Of a stretch of DNA of 64,000 nucleotides, positions 8,508 to 17,683 are shown piece by piece. Source of the DNA: Candidatus Scalindua sediminis. Lineage in GTDB: Bacteria; Planctomycetota; Brocadiia; Brocadiales; Scalinduaceae. The stretch lies in assembly GCA_008636105.1 (NCBI GenBank), contig VSDH01000005.1, positions 62,001-126,000 on the forward strand. Reading direction: 5' to 3'. The stretch's first letter is position 1. Each line of letters starts with the position of its first letter. The notes under the pieces are model-generated. The model searched no databases. It was not told the DNA's origin and saw nothing but the letters and a program-made list of their open reading frames with translations. The translations under genes were made by a program, and so were the position numbers.

Positions 8508-10129
8508 GTGAAAATTCTCCTTGTTACCGTTATTAGTAATAACACGGTGGTTGCTAATAAACATGAAATGGCAAATACATCACCATAGTTTGTATACCAG
8601 GTGTTCGTTGTGTTTACAAACCTGATTTTATTATGTAATACGCCATCGATCTCTCGGTACTTCCCATTCCTGACTAAATAGTCGTATATTTCACCACTTG
8701 GTGCAACGAAAGAGGAGATACCGGTATTAGCAGCACGCGTAATACAAATCCGATTTTCAATAGCCCTGAAAACCATTATGGCAAGGTGTTGGTCTAACTC
8801 AGAGCTATCGCAAAACCAGGCATCATTTGTAATATTCACCATGAAGTCAACTCCGTTTTTTCGAAACTTTCTTACTAAAGATGCGACTGTATCCTCGTAA
8901 CATATTATTACTCCAAATCTAAAGACTTTATCGGTTTTTTCTGTGTAAAGTTTAAATATAGTTCTTCTTTTTCCGCTACTCAGACTAACCTCGTAAGGCA
9001 CTAAATGGCCAAGAAACCGAAGGTATTTTTCAAAGGGAATAAATTCACCAAAAGGGACTAGATATATTTTGTCATAACGGTCTACAAGTTTCCCTTTCCT
9101 GTCATAATAGAAGGCCGTATTGAAGTATAAAGGGTATTTATTGTTTACATCTATAGCCGTACCTCCAACAAGCAAATTAGCACTGGTAATATCTGCCAAT
9201 TTTTGAATCGAATCTTTGGACAATCTATCAATCTTTCTGTCAAGAATCTCCGGGTCGATATTAAGAATACCTGGAACCATGGTCTCGGGCCAGATAATCA
9301 GGTCGGTATCTTCTTCAGTATTTTTTAGGGATAGATTTACGTATTTCGTCAATATTTCCTCCTGTTGTTTCTCGTCTGGATTAATCTTGATACTTTGAGG
9401 GATGTTTCCTTGAACTACACAAACATTGGGTCCATCCTGTAAGGACTTATAGCTCTTTAGGTTGAAGTAACCATAAAATAGCGCGAGACATAGCAAAAGA
9501 ATTGGGATTGTTATGGTGAAGCAGTAGACATTTCTCTTTCTCTCAAAGAAAATAATTGAATCTATGCCTAGCTTGAATTTTCCTCTCACTAACGATTGTC
9601 CTATTAAGTCTGCGATTGCGGCGTTAAATATGATAATAAGAAACGATACGCCATATACGCCTGTAATGTCCGCAAATTGTATTAGAGGGAGATTTAGATA
9701 TTGGCTGTGTCCCATAAAAAACCATGGGAAACCAGAAAGTGGAAACGATCTTAAGTACTCGAGGGCAACCCAAGCAAATGGGGCAATAATAATATGGGGT
9801 AGTTTTAACCTCTTGCGCAAATAATGCGAGATTACACCAAAAACAAGCAGGTAAGCTGCCAAATAAAGACTTAACAAAAGCCAACCGGGATATGTAACAA
9901 ATCGAAGCCATGACAAATTTAAAGTGAAAAATGATGCGCCAATGATATATGAAAACAAACCCACTTTATATCCACTTGAAATGATTATGAACCATGGGAC
10001 TAAGGCAATCCACGCCAGAAAACTTATACTGGGTGATGGAAATGAGAATGAAAAAAGGAGGACTGTGAGAAAAGAAAGAAGGAGGTTTATGTAAAAGGCT
10101 TTTTTATTCAATAGATTTTTCTCTTGCAA
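8504..10129 (-). CDS. lnt: Apolipoprotein N-acyltransferase Lnt
   Basis: A 541-residue membrane enzyme: about six N-terminal membrane segments (residues 10-220) followed by a periplasmic carbon-nitrogen hydrolase (nitrilase) domain. The catalytic triad is visible as E282 (LIIWPETMVPG), K354 (YDKIYLVPFGEFIPF) and C410 (GVIICYED), and a final hydrophobic segment closes the protein. It N-acylates the diacylglyceryl-cysteine of lipoproteins using phospholipid, completing lipoprotein maturation, and implies an outer-membrane lipoprotein system. Length is close to the usual 500-540. It lies upstream of mreB on the same strand with 89 bp between them, and is divergent from the ParA gene. Confidence 0.93.
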   Translation of the reverse strand: MQEKNLLNKKAFYINLLLSFLTVLLFSFSFPSPSISFLAWIALVPWFIIISSGYKVGLFSYIIGASFFTLNLSWLRFVTYPGWLLLSLYLAAYLLVFGVISHYLRKRLKLPHIIIAPFAWVALEYLRSFPLSGFPWFFMGHSQYLNLPLIQFADITGVYGVSFLIIIFNAAIADLIGQSLVRGKFKLGIDSIIFFERKRNVYCFTITIPILLLCLALFYGYFNLKSYKSLQDGPNVCVVQGNIPQSIKINPDEKQQEEILTKYVNLSLKNTEEDTDLIIWPETMVPGILNIDPEILDRKIDRLSKDSIQKLADITSANLLVGGTAIDVNNKYPLYFNTAFYYDRKGKLVDRYDKIYLVPFGEFIPFEKYLRFLGHLVPYEVSLSSGKRRTIFKLYTEKTDKVFRFGVIICYEDTVASLVRKFRKNGVDFMVNITNDAWFCDSSELDQHLAIMVFRAIENRICITRAANTGISSFVAPSGEIYDYLVRNGKYREIDGVLHNKIRFVNTTNTWYTNYGDVFAISCLLATTVLLLITVTRRIFT

Positions 10130-10222
10130 TAAATTTCACGTTGTGATTATATCTAATTCAAACTGTGGGAGTTAGGTATTTTTGGTTTTTAAGTAGTTAA
10201 GGTTGATACTGTTAGTTGGAAA

Positions 10223-11029
10223 ATGATAGTTAGTATTATAAACAATAAAGGTGGTGTTGGGAAGACCACTACGAGCATTAATCTGTCAAATTGTCTTGTT
10301 ATTAACGGTAAGACGGTCTTGTTAGTTGATGCAGATCCTCAAGCACATTCAAGCCGTGGACTTGGTGTTCGTATTAAGTCAGAACAGGAAACCTTAAAGG
10401 ATGTTCTTAGTATAAAAGCAGATCAATTATACAAGTTGTTTTATGAAAAGAATATCAAAGATATTATCATTCACGCAAAAAGGCGTGGTTTAGACTTAGT
10501 ACCTTCGGACACGAAACTATCAGATGTTATAGAGAAACTCTATAGAACCAACAGCCTCTACAGGGAGGACTTTTTACTAAGATGCCTTGAACCTGTTAAG
10601 TTCGATTACGATTATATAATAATTGACTGCCCTCCGGGATTGGGGGTTTTGGCGATAAATGCTATAAAGGCATCTGACTTTATCTTAATCCCATGCGAAA
10701 TGTCAAGGGGATCATTGGATGGGATCGCAGACTTATTGAGAACTATTCCTAAGGTAAAGGGTGAACCTTTTAAAAAATTTAGAATATTTATGACCCTTGT
10801 TGATACAAGATATATATCTAGCAATAAATATGTGATGAGACAACTATCCTCGCGTAAAGATAAGATATTAAATACGAAAATAAACCGGAATGAGCCATTG
10901 AATCGATCTCAACTGTCAAACAAAGATATTTTTACATTCTCTCCACAGTCAAAGGGTGCAAGGGATTATTCTGCTCTAACAAAAGAGCTTCTCAAGTTGT
11001 GGGATAAAGACAATAAACCACCATCTTGA
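10223..11029 (+). CDS. ParA/Soj-family ATPase
   Basis: A 268-residue P-loop ATPase with the deviant Walker A KGGVGKTTTSIN near the N-terminus, a Walker A' VDADPQAHSSRGLG and a Walker B stretch DYIIIDCPPGLGVLAINA. This is the ParA/Soj/MinD superfamily used to place DNA or protein cargo in the cell. No ParB gene or obvious parS site lies beside it, so it may be an orphan ParA that positions something other than the chromosome. The C-terminus (FSPQSKGARDYSALTKEL) matches Soj-type proteins. It converges on moeA with only 9 bp between the stops. Confidence 0.85.
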   Translation: MIVSIINNKGGVGKTTTSINLSNCLVINGKTVLLVDADPQAHSSRGLGVRIKSEQETLKDVLSIKADQLYKLFYEKNIKDIIIHAKRRGLDLVPSDTKLSDVIEKLYRTNSLYREDFLLRCLEPVKFDYDYIIIDCPPGLGVLAINAIKASDFILIPCEMSRGSLDGIADLLRTIPKVKGEPFKKFRIFMTLVDTRYISSNKYVMRQLSSRKDKILNTKINRNEPLNRSQLSNKDIFTFSPQSKGARDYSALTKELLKLWDKDNKPPS

Positions 11030-11038
11030 ATCTCCGCA

Positions 11039-12235
11039 TCAAAATTTTATAACTTCTACCGATTTTCCGATGTTTAATCTTCCAATAGACTCCTTGATAA
11101 TAAGTAAACAATTCGCCTTTGTGGTTGAAAATAGATCACCAGAACCATGCCATTCGACAGGAGAAACCTTCCACTTACAACCTGCCTGCCTCAAGAATGC
11201 TGGCCGATATTCTCTGCGCTTTTTCCTGACCGTGACCTCCTTTTCTAATTCTGCATAAAGTACGGGGTTTTCATAAAATGGGAATCCCATCATCTTTTTA
11301 ATACACGGCCTTACAAATAACTCAAATGTAACTAAAGTAGATACAGGATTACCCGGAAGCCCAAATATCAATTTATCATCCTTTTTACCGAAGACCGTTG
11401 GTTTGCCGGGTCTGAGGGCTACTTTTTCAAAAAATATCCTGACACCAAAATCCTTTAACACATCTCCGACAAAGTCATATTCGCCCATTGAGACTCCACC
11501 GGATAAAATTAAGATATCCTTTTTAAGACCTTTCTTGACCAGGTTTCTTATTTCATCTTTATCATCATTAGCCATACCCAAAATTTCAACATCTTCGACA
11601 AGTTGACGAGCCTGGGCAGCCAGAGAATAGCTATTAGTATTACGTATCTGCCATGGTTTTGGCTTACGGGATATTTCCACCAACTCATCACCCGTAGAGA
11701 TAATTCCGATGCTTGGAACAGAAAATACTTTAATAGTGTCCGCACCAACTGCCGCCAGAATACCAACTTCTTGAGGCCTTATCTTTGTTCCTTTACGAAG
11801 AAGCATCTTTCCTGCTCGCATATCTTCACCCTTTTTAGCGATATGGCTTCCTCTTTCTGTCTTATTGAGGATGCGTACTCTTGTACCACCGTCTAATGAT
11901 ATTGTTTCTTCCACCTTTATAACTGCATCAGCACCTTTGGGCACGACTGAACCGGTCATGATCTTCGCCGCTTTCCCCCTTCCAATTTTTTTCTTTGGTT
12001 TGTATCCGGTGCGTATATTTTCGATGACGACAAGATCCACCGGTGGATTGACTGTATCCTTTGCAAATACAGCGTATCCATCCATTGCAGACCTGTTAAA
12101 TGGCGGCATGTCTGAATCTGATTTTATATCCTCCGCCAGGCAAAGTCCTTGAGCGCTTTCCAATCTTATCTTTTTTGGTGGCAGCCTTTTCGCTTTTTTT
12201 AAAACAATCTGTACTGCTTCATCAACGCTTATCAT
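11039..12235 (-). CDS. moeA: Molybdopterin molybdenumtransferase MoeA
   Basis: A protein of about 398 residues that inserts molybdate into adenylated molybdopterin in molybdenum-cofactor synthesis. Visible MoeA motifs are PPFNRSAMDGYAV, KIMTGSVVPKGADAVI, STGDEL, SGGVSMGEYDFV and GLPGNPVST, followed by the C-terminal domain. I choose the ATG at 12235 because AAGGGG lies 5 bp before it and MoeA proteins usually begin MISVDEA; the ATG at 12253 would add six residues and has no clear ribosome-binding site. It implies molybdoenzymes in the cell, but none is encoded in this window and no other moa/moe genes are adjacent. Confidence 0.93.
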   Translation of the reverse strand: MISVDEAVQIVLKKAKRLPPKKIRLESAQGLCLAEDIKSDSDMPPFNRSAMDGYAVFAKDTVNPPVDLVVIENIRTGYKPKKKIGRGKAAKIMTGSVVPKGADAVIKVEETISLDGGTRVRILNKTERGSHIAKKGEDMRAGKMLLRKGTKIRPQEVGILAAVGADTIKVFSVPSIGIISTGDELVEISRKPKPWQIRNTNSYSLAAQARQLVEDVEILGMANDDKDEIRNLVKKGLKKDILILSGGVSMGEYDFVGDVLKDFGVRIFFEKVALRPGKPTVFGKKDDKLIFGLPGNPVSTLVTFELFVRPCIKKMMGFPFYENPVLYAELEKEVTVRKKRREYRPAFLRQAGCKWKVSPVEWHGSGDLFSTTKANCLLIIKESIGRLNIGKSVEVIKF

Positions 12236-12253
12236 AATTTCCCCTTTTGGCAT

Positions 12254-12588
12254 ATAAATTTAATTTAAAACGTATTTTATTTAAAACCTGAATTGCTATA
12301 TTCTCGCATTAATTCGTACAGTTTTCAAGAATCAAGATGATAATTAGCTGCAAAACCTCGTAATCACGGACTTGTATCCATAGTTCTTGAGGCATGTACC
12401 TTTAGGTGTTTTAGATCATACAACCTTAAACTAATATCCATGGCTTCTGGTAACGAGGCAAAAACACAAATCTTTTTATTTGACATAAAAAAATCAATTG
12501 TAATACTTTAAATTTACAGTACTTAAAATACTTTGCGGTGCGAAGTGGAACAAAGTACAAAAGGGCATTTTATAAATAAGGAAACAAA
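12254..12588 (+). other. Intergenic, no gene seen
   Basis: 335 bp of AT-rich sequence between moeA (leaving leftward) and the next rightward gene. I see no reading frame with coding character, tRNA or strong hairpin. It must hold the promoters of both genes, but no convincing -35/-10 pair stands out. An AAGGAAA ribosome-binding site ends the region. Confidence 0.5.
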
Positions 12589-13107
12589 GTGAAAGGCAAA
12601 ACATGGATAATAACGTTTTATCTTATTTTGACATTCAATGGCTGCCAATCCATACAAATAGTCAATAATGAATATTCAGATCTTCAGGGTTTTTACAGGG
12701 TAACAATTCCCGGTGAATCATGGGAGAGGATTAAGATTAATAATGAAGGCCTGGCTATGCGGAATAAAGAAAACAACGCCAACTTCGCAATTATCTCGCA
12801 CCCTACAGGAACCAATAAAGCGACACTAGACACATTATACAAACAACTCTTTATTGGTATAAAAGAAAGGAATATTTTAAAAAAACAATATGTTTATATC
12901 AACAACCAAAGGGTTTTGCATATAGTATTGGAAGGTGAATTGGACAACCTCAAGCTAAGGATTAGTGCTTATATTATTAAGACAAAAGACTTAATTTACG
13001 ATATAGTATATTGGTCGTCTCCGGATAAATTCGATATCTCTTTAGATGATTTTGAGAGAGTTATCAAGAGTTTTAAATTTATTGGCGATCAAAGAAGCGA
13101 AGTATAA
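12589..13107 (+). CDS. Small secreted protein, possible lipoprotein, unknown function
   Basis: A 172-residue protein starting at GTG with AAGGAAA upstream. The first 18 residues are a hydrophobic signal sequence ending in FNGC; Cys19 would be the lipidated residue, but F at -3 and N at -2 make a weak lipobox. The rest is a mixed alpha/beta domain (FYRVTIPGESWERI near the start, VIKSFKF near the end) resembling the small exported alpha/beta proteins whose core ends with a 'F.ri..SF.f' strand, so a PsbP/DUF1795-like fold is possible. It lies about 430 bp upstream of the lipid-transport genes mlaEFD on the same strand, separated by repeats, so any link is only suggestive. Confidence 0.6.
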   Translation: MKGKTWIITFYLILTFNGCQSIQIVNNEYSDLQGFYRVTIPGESWERIKINNEGLAMRNKENNANFAIISHPTGTNKATLDTLYKQLFIGIKERNILKKQYVYINNQRVLHIVLEGELDNLKLRISAYIIKTKDLIYDIVYWSSPDKFDISLDDFERVIKSFKFIGDQRSEV

Positions 13108-13138
13108 TTTATCCACCTTCGCAGAAAACTGCGGACTT

Positions 13139-13323
13139 TGTCCGTGGATAGCCGTCCTTCGTCCATCCGTCGCCTTCGGGCTAAGGAGGACTACGTAGGA
13201 TGGAAATGCGAAGTGGATACCCTCCGAAGCTTTAGCGAAGGAGGGTTACCTTATTGCTTCAGCGCACGACCTCCGCAGGATGGAGATTTCGTCCTGCCCG
13301 ACAAGGAGACTGTGTTACAATAG
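13139..13323 (+). repeat. GC-rich palindromic intergenic repeat
   Basis: Sequence much richer in G and C than its surroundings, made of nested inverted repeats: CCTTCGTCCATCC is answered by GGATGG, CCCTCC...GGAGGG form a hairpin around 13219-13244, and CAGGATGGAGATTTCGTCCTG forms another at about 13274-13294. It can be read through in one frame, but the composition is repeat-like, so I do not call a gene. Confidence 0.55.
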
Positions 13324-13339
13324 AGAAAAGACATAATAC

Positions 13340-13466
13340 GTCATTCTGAACTTGTTTCAGAATCTAATGATTTCAATAACTTAGCAACCTAAAAGATCCC
13401 GCCCCCACTGCTAGCTTACGAAGCGCAAGCGAGCAAGCTGTGGGGGGGGATGACAATTGTGACCCA
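13340..13466 (+). repeat. Two adjacent GTCAT...-type palindromic repeats
   Basis: The first unit (13340-13366) is GTCATTCTGAACTTGTTTCAGAATCTA-like, a hairpin. The second (13385-13463) begins GCAACCTAAAAGATCCCG and ends GGGATGACAATTGTGAC; the same two ends occur in inverse orientation at 62911-62955, so this is one dispersed family. A 26-bp-scale palindrome TAGCTTACGAAG...CGAGCAAGCTG sits in its middle. The unit ends just before mlaE. Confidence 0.7.
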
Positions 13467-13534
13467 GTCTGAAATGGCAGGCGGGCGTACTATTGGTATC
13501 ACGGGCTTCAGCCATGGGGCTCCATTATGATATT

Positions 13535-14314
13535 ATGAAAGAACTTTTATTAAATTTAGACGATAAGGGGAGAAAATTTATTCTCGCTGTGGGCGAAGCA
13601 TCTATACTTGCCTATAAAGGATTCCGCGGAATATTTACACCACCCTTCAATTTTAATCTTATAATAAAAGAAGCGGACAACATAGGGGTAAAGTCGTTAA
13701 TCGTAGTATGCATAATCGCACTCTTTGCAGGTATGGTGCTGGCGCTCCAGACTATTTACGGCTTGAGATATTATGGCGCTGAACTATACGTAGGTTCCGT
13801 GGTATCCTTATCAATAGTACGTGAAATGGCTCCAGTTCTCTCTGCAATAATGATAGGAGGGCGCGTGGGGTCGGGAATTGCCGCCGAAATCGGGTCTATG
13901 CAGGTTACTGAACAGATAGATGCTATAAGAGCGCTGGGGGCAGACCCGATTAAGAAACTCGTGTCTCCAAAAATCGTTGCGGCAATATTTATGGTACCGT
14001 TACTAACCGTTGCGGCGGATATCGTTGGAGTCTTCGGTGGAATGGTAGTGGCTATGGCAGAATTAAATATAGGATATCAATATTATCTTAATACGGTGTG
14101 GTGGACTATCGGCATTTCAGACTTCTGCAGCGGTGTAGGGAAAACAGTCTTTTTTGGATTTATAATTGTATTGATTGGGTGCTATTTCGGCCTTAATACG
14201 CATGGAGGCACTACAGGCGTAGGGAAATCAACAACTATTGCCGTCGTAACTACTGCACTGCTCATAATCGTCTCAGATTTCTTTTTAACAAAATTATTCT
14301 TTCTGGTTTTCTAA
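13535..14314 (+). CDS. mlaE: MCE-system ABC transporter permease MlaE
   Basis: Permease of an MCE-type phospholipid/ABC transport system in the inner membrane. About 259 residues with five to six membrane segments and the signature loop REMAPVLSAIMIGGRVGSGIAAEIGSM followed by EQIDAIRALGADPIKKLVSP, which is diagnostic for the MlaE/YrbE family. The frame is open to a TTG at 13493, but that lies in the upstream repeat; the ATG at 13535 gives the usual length, although 13514 is also possible and no clear ribosome-binding site decides. Its stop overlaps the mlaF start (TAATG), showing tight coupling with the ATPase. Confidence 0.92.
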   Translation: MKELLLNLDDKGRKFILAVGEASILAYKGFRGIFTPPFNFNLIIKEADNIGVKSLIVVCIIALFAGMVLALQTIYGLRYYGAELYVGSVVSLSIVREMAPVLSAIMIGGRVGSGIAAEIGSMQVTEQIDAIRALGADPIKKLVSPKIVAAIFMVPLLTVAADIVGVFGGMVVAMAELNIGYQYYLNTVWWTIGISDFCSGVGKTVFFGFIIVLIGCYFGLNTHGGTTGVGKSTTIAVVTTALLIIVSDFFLTKLFFLVF

Positions 14315-15054
14315 TGGAAAATAACATCATCGAACTAAGAGACGTACATACCTCGTTTAATGGCGTCTTAGTGCATTCAGGCATAAATCTGTGCATTAAA
14401 GAAGGCGAGGTAATGTCTCTTATAGGAAGCAGCGGTGTTGGAAAGAGTGTGCTTCTAAAAGAATTAATCGGCATACTCAAACCTGATAAAGGTGAAATAT
14501 TAGTTATGGGCAGGAATATTGTCCCACTGAAAGAGGAAGAATTAATAAAGATTCGCAGAAACATAGGGATACTATTCCAGGGATCAGCTCTATTTGATTC
14601 ACTTACGGTATACGAGAACATAGCATATCCACTTCGCGAACACACGAAATTAAAAGAAAAAGAAATTGAGGAAAAAGTAAGAGAAAAACTGGGTCTGGTA
14701 GGACTCGAAGGAGCAGAACAGAAACTTCCTGACGAACTCAGCGGCGGAATGAAAAAAAGGGTTGGGCTGGCAAGGGCAATAGCGATAGAGCCAAAGATTA
14801 TCTTATATGATGAACCTACCACCGGAATCGACCCCATTACGGCTGAAAAGATAAATGAATTGATTCTCGATCTCCAGAATAAATTAGGAACAACTACCAT
14901 AGTAGTCACACACGATCTTCATTGTGTCAAAAAAGTAACTAACAGGCTGGCAATGCTCTCCGAAGGAAAAATTATTACAGAAGGCACCTGGGATGACCTT
15001 GAAAACTCTGAGATAAAAGTGATAAGAGACTTTATTGCGGGGAGCCGCTATTGA
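14314..15054 (+). CDS. mlaF: MCE-system ABC transporter ATPase MlaF
   Basis: A 246-residue ABC ATPase with Walker A GSSGVGKS, Q-loop LFQGSALFDSLTV, signature LSGGMKKRVGLARAI, Walker B IILYDEPTTGIDP and the switch histidine in VVTHDL. The phrase FDSLTVYENIAYPLREH is typical of MlaF. It powers lipid movement between inner and outer membrane with MlaE and the periplasmic MCE protein MlaD encoded next. The MlaB (STAS) and MlaC partners of the Proteobacteria are not in this operon. Confidence 0.93.
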   Translation: MENNIIELRDVHTSFNGVLVHSGINLCIKEGEVMSLIGSSGVGKSVLLKELIGILKPDKGEILVMGRNIVPLKEEELIKIRRNIGILFQGSALFDSLTVYENIAYPLREHTKLKEKEIEEKVREKLGLVGLEGAEQKLPDELSGGMKKRVGLARAIAIEPKIILYDEPTTGIDPITAEKINELILDLQNKLGTTTIVVTHDLHCVKKVTNRLAMLSEGKIITEGTWDDLENSEIKVIRDFIAGSRY

Positions 15055-15072
15055 TATAATGCTTCATGCAGT

Positions 15073-15156
15073 CTCGTTCCTCGTTCCCCCCGCATCTTGC
15101 TTTCAGCATCGTGCCGATACGGTGCAAGAAAGCAGCGGGGGAGCTCGGGAACGAGG
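15073..15156 (+). repeat. Palindromic repeat between mlaF and mlaD
   Basis: CTCGTTC...CCCCCCGC on the left pairs with GCGGGGG...GGGAACGAG on the right, enclosing GCATCTTGCTTTCAGCA and TGCAAGAAAGCAGC. The inner part is also present at 61481-61513 in inverse orientation (GCTGCTTTCTTGCTGAAAGC), so it is a dispersed element. It lies between two co-directional operon genes and could form an mRNA hairpin. Confidence 0.65.
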
Positions 15157-15201
15157 AATGGGCATACTTAAACGAGTAATTAATTTATGGAGTAATTAAA
15201 T

Positions 15202-16155
15202 ATGAAAAAGGATCAAGCTATAGCTCTTCGAGCAGGATTATTCGTCATCATTATGCTTGTGGCAACTGCTATCACAATCTTCGTACTTGGAACGGAAAGA
15301 GGATATTTTAAAAAGGTTTTTACTGTTTACGCGTCATTCTCTAACGTATTGGGGCTTCAGCCGGGGGCGCCCGTCAGGCTGTCCGGCGTTACGGTTGGAA
15401 AGGTTGACAGCGTAAATGTACCCCAAGATATGGCAAAAACGAAGCTTGAGGTAGTAATGCAGATTGAAAGAAAATTTCAGAGCCGTGTCAGAGCAAACTC
15501 CATCGCATCAATAAGATCGCTGAGTTACGTTACAGGAGATTACTACGTGGAGATATCAATGGGAAATAGTAACAGCGCTATGCTCAAGGAAGGAGATTTT
15601 ATTCAAAGTACTGATCCTGCAGATTTTTCCAGAGCCTTTGAAGATGGCATAAATGTCGTAGATTCTATTTACAAAAATCTGAAGGAAATCGAAGAAACAA
15701 GACTCTTTGAAAGATTAAGCAACTCCGCCAAATCTTTAAATGACGTAATAGAAGAAATCAAAACCGGTAAAGGAATGCTTCACGCCCTGATATACGAACC
15801 CGAAGGGAAGAACCTCATAGATAACATCTCAAAGACCAGCGAACACTTAAGAAAGGTTACGCAGGATGTTGACAGGATAACAAATCAGATAAAGTCCGGT
15901 AACGGCCTTTTACACGCCATTCTATATGATGAGGAAAAGAGAAAGATACTCGATAACCTGGCACAAGCCACAGAAGACTTGAAGAATGTTACCGAAAAGA
16001 TTGTCGAAGGTGAAGGTTCGCTCGGAGCAATTATCAACGATCCTGATCTTTATGATAATTTGAATCAACTCCTGGGAGGGGCAAACAGAAGTTTTATTTT
16101 ACGCACACTGATTCGTCGCAGTATTAAAAAGGATATTTCAGGGGAAGTAAAATAG
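15202..16155 (+). CDS. mlaD: MCE-domain substrate-binding protein MlaD
   Basis: A 317-residue protein with one N-terminal membrane anchor (residues 9-31) and an MCE domain (about 38-115: FSNVLGLQPGAPVRLSGVTVGKVDSV). After it comes a long alpha-helical tail with two imperfect repeats, IKTGKGMLHALIYEPEGKNLIDN and IKSGNGLLHAILYDEEKRKILDN, and a weaker third (VEGEGSLGAIINDPDLYDNL). Such repeats are usual in MCE proteins of Gram-negative bacteria outside the gamma-proteobacteria. It carries lipid in the periplasm for MlaE/MlaF. A GGAG ribosome-binding site precedes the ATG. Confidence 0.9.
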   Translation: MKKDQAIALRAGLFVIIMLVATAITIFVLGTERGYFKKVFTVYASFSNVLGLQPGAPVRLSGVTVGKVDSVNVPQDMAKTKLEVVMQIERKFQSRVRANSIASIRSLSYVTGDYYVEISMGNSNSAMLKEGDFIQSTDPADFSRAFEDGINVVDSIYKNLKEIEETRLFERLSNSAKSLNDVIEEIKTGKGMLHALIYEPEGKNLIDNISKTSEHLRKVTQDVDRITNQIKSGNGLLHAILYDEEKRKILDNLAQATEDLKNVTEKIVEGEGSLGAIINDPDLYDNLNQLLGGANRSFILRTLIRRSIKKDISGEVK

Positions 16156-16161
16156 AAGAAC

Positions 16162-17683
16162 TTATCCCTCATTGCCTCCTCTGCCATCTTTTAAAGAGCT
16201 TGTAGAATTTCCAAGATGTACGATAAGGTATTCATCAGTTGACCTGATTGTTTCGTATTCATTCTTCAGGTAATTTAATACATTACCGTCAATCTCTTCC
16301 TGTGCCGTTGTAACAAAATATTTTGCACCTTTCTGTCTTAAGTTTTCTATACTCCTTATTGAGCAACCAATTGTATTCATGGCCCAACCTTTTCTATTGG
16401 AATAATATAGTATTTCCGGCCCGCCCCATAAACCGCCTATAATGAGGTCATTTTTTGGTATTACTTTGTCAACTATCTTACCAACATTATAGATGGGATA
16501 GTCCTTTTCCAGTCTTTTCGCTTTGTATCTACCCGTTATCTTGTGATAGCTAATAAGAGGAAGGGATATAACCATGAGCGTATATACGGCCAATAAAACA
16601 ACTCTCTTTATTCCAACTATCTTGTAAGCTGTTATTAATTTGATGGAGTTACTTATGGCATATCCGATCAATATAGAGGCAGGTGCTATAATCGGTATGG
16701 TATAGTATGTATGATGAGCGGTCTTTTCAGCACCAATAAAGAAGAATGCGATTATGGCAAGCAGCCAATAATGTATGAACCTGAACTCCTTATTCTTAAA
16801 TGTAAATACTATGCCCAAGACAAAAAATATACCTCCAACATATATCAGATCCTTTTCAAATATTTCAGTAAAGAATACTCTCATATAAAAATGAGGATCT
16901 ATGTAAGTTGAAAAACTGCTTAGGTAGAAGTTTCCCCAGGATAAACCGTTTATGCTTTTAAGGTAGGAAGAATGTTTGCACCACAATATGATAGGCACAA
17001 GGCTTATAACAGCAAAAAGCCATAACCTCCATTGTAATATGAAATTAATCTTGTACTTTCTCAGACAAAGATATAATAGAGGCAGTCCTAAACATATTGT
17101 AGGAATTTTTACCAGGAACGCTGTAGTTGCGCACAATGTCATTAGAGCAAATCGCCACCAGCCTTCCTTGTCTATCCACTCCGAGAAAAAATAAAGCATC
17201 GTAATAGACAGGAACAACATAGTTGATTCTGGCTGAAAAGCCCTTGAGAAGAAGAATATATATGGATTGAATGTATAAAAGAGTAAGGCAATGATAGCTG
17301 TCATTTCGTCTGTATATTTTCTTGACAATTTATATAAAAAGAACGCTCCACCACAGAAAGCAAATATAGAAACCAAATATAGAAACCAACCTCCCCAAAT
17401 ACTCATGAACACCAAATATCTTATACAGTATTGCCACAGTGAACGGATATAGATGAAACTCAGTTTCTCCAATATAGCCTTCTGTTGCACCACCCCACAA
17501 TACCTGAGGATAGAATATGTTCATTCCATGGTAGTAAAAATTACGTGCTATTGATGCCGTCGCACATTGCCTCCACATGGCAACCTCAAGTATGGGTTGC
17601 TTTATATTTATCAACCTTGCAAGAAAGCCTGAAATTATAATGAGAATTGCATATTTAGAATTTTTATCTAGCATGATTAACAA
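16162..17683 (-). pseudogene. GT39-like membrane glycosyltransferase, frameshifted by a 13-bp tandem duplication
   Basis: Two overlapping minus-strand frames together encode one polytopic glycosyltransferase (ArnT/PMT-like, GT39 superfamily). The N-terminal part starts at 17683 (GFLARLINIKQP...WRQCATASIARNFY, a typical GT39 start) and stops at 17330. The C-terminal part (nearly all the membrane segments and the soluble tail) lies in another frame ending at 16162. The break is explained by an exact direct duplication of 13 bp (AAATATAGAAACC at 17362-17374 and 17375-17387, plus strand). Removing one copy joins the frames as HEYLGRLVSIFAFCGGAFFLY and gives a 502-residue protein. It may be a recent mutation, a reversible switch or an assembly error. 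It overlaps the GT2 gene upstream by 7 bp. Confidence 0.85.

Noticed and set aside
10223-11029. ParA as part of a replication-origin parABS locus
   Set aside because: No parB, no gidA/dnaA genes and no parS-like palindrome were seen nearby, so an origin-proximal location is not supported.
13138-13323. 61-residue frame through the palindromic region
   Set aside because: The frame is fully inside nested inverted repeats; no ribosome-binding site and no conserved pattern.
14262-14909. 215-residue open frame antisense to mlaF
   Set aside because: It is opposite a fully supported ATPase gene; its serine-rich, low-complexity translation is typical of a shadow frame.
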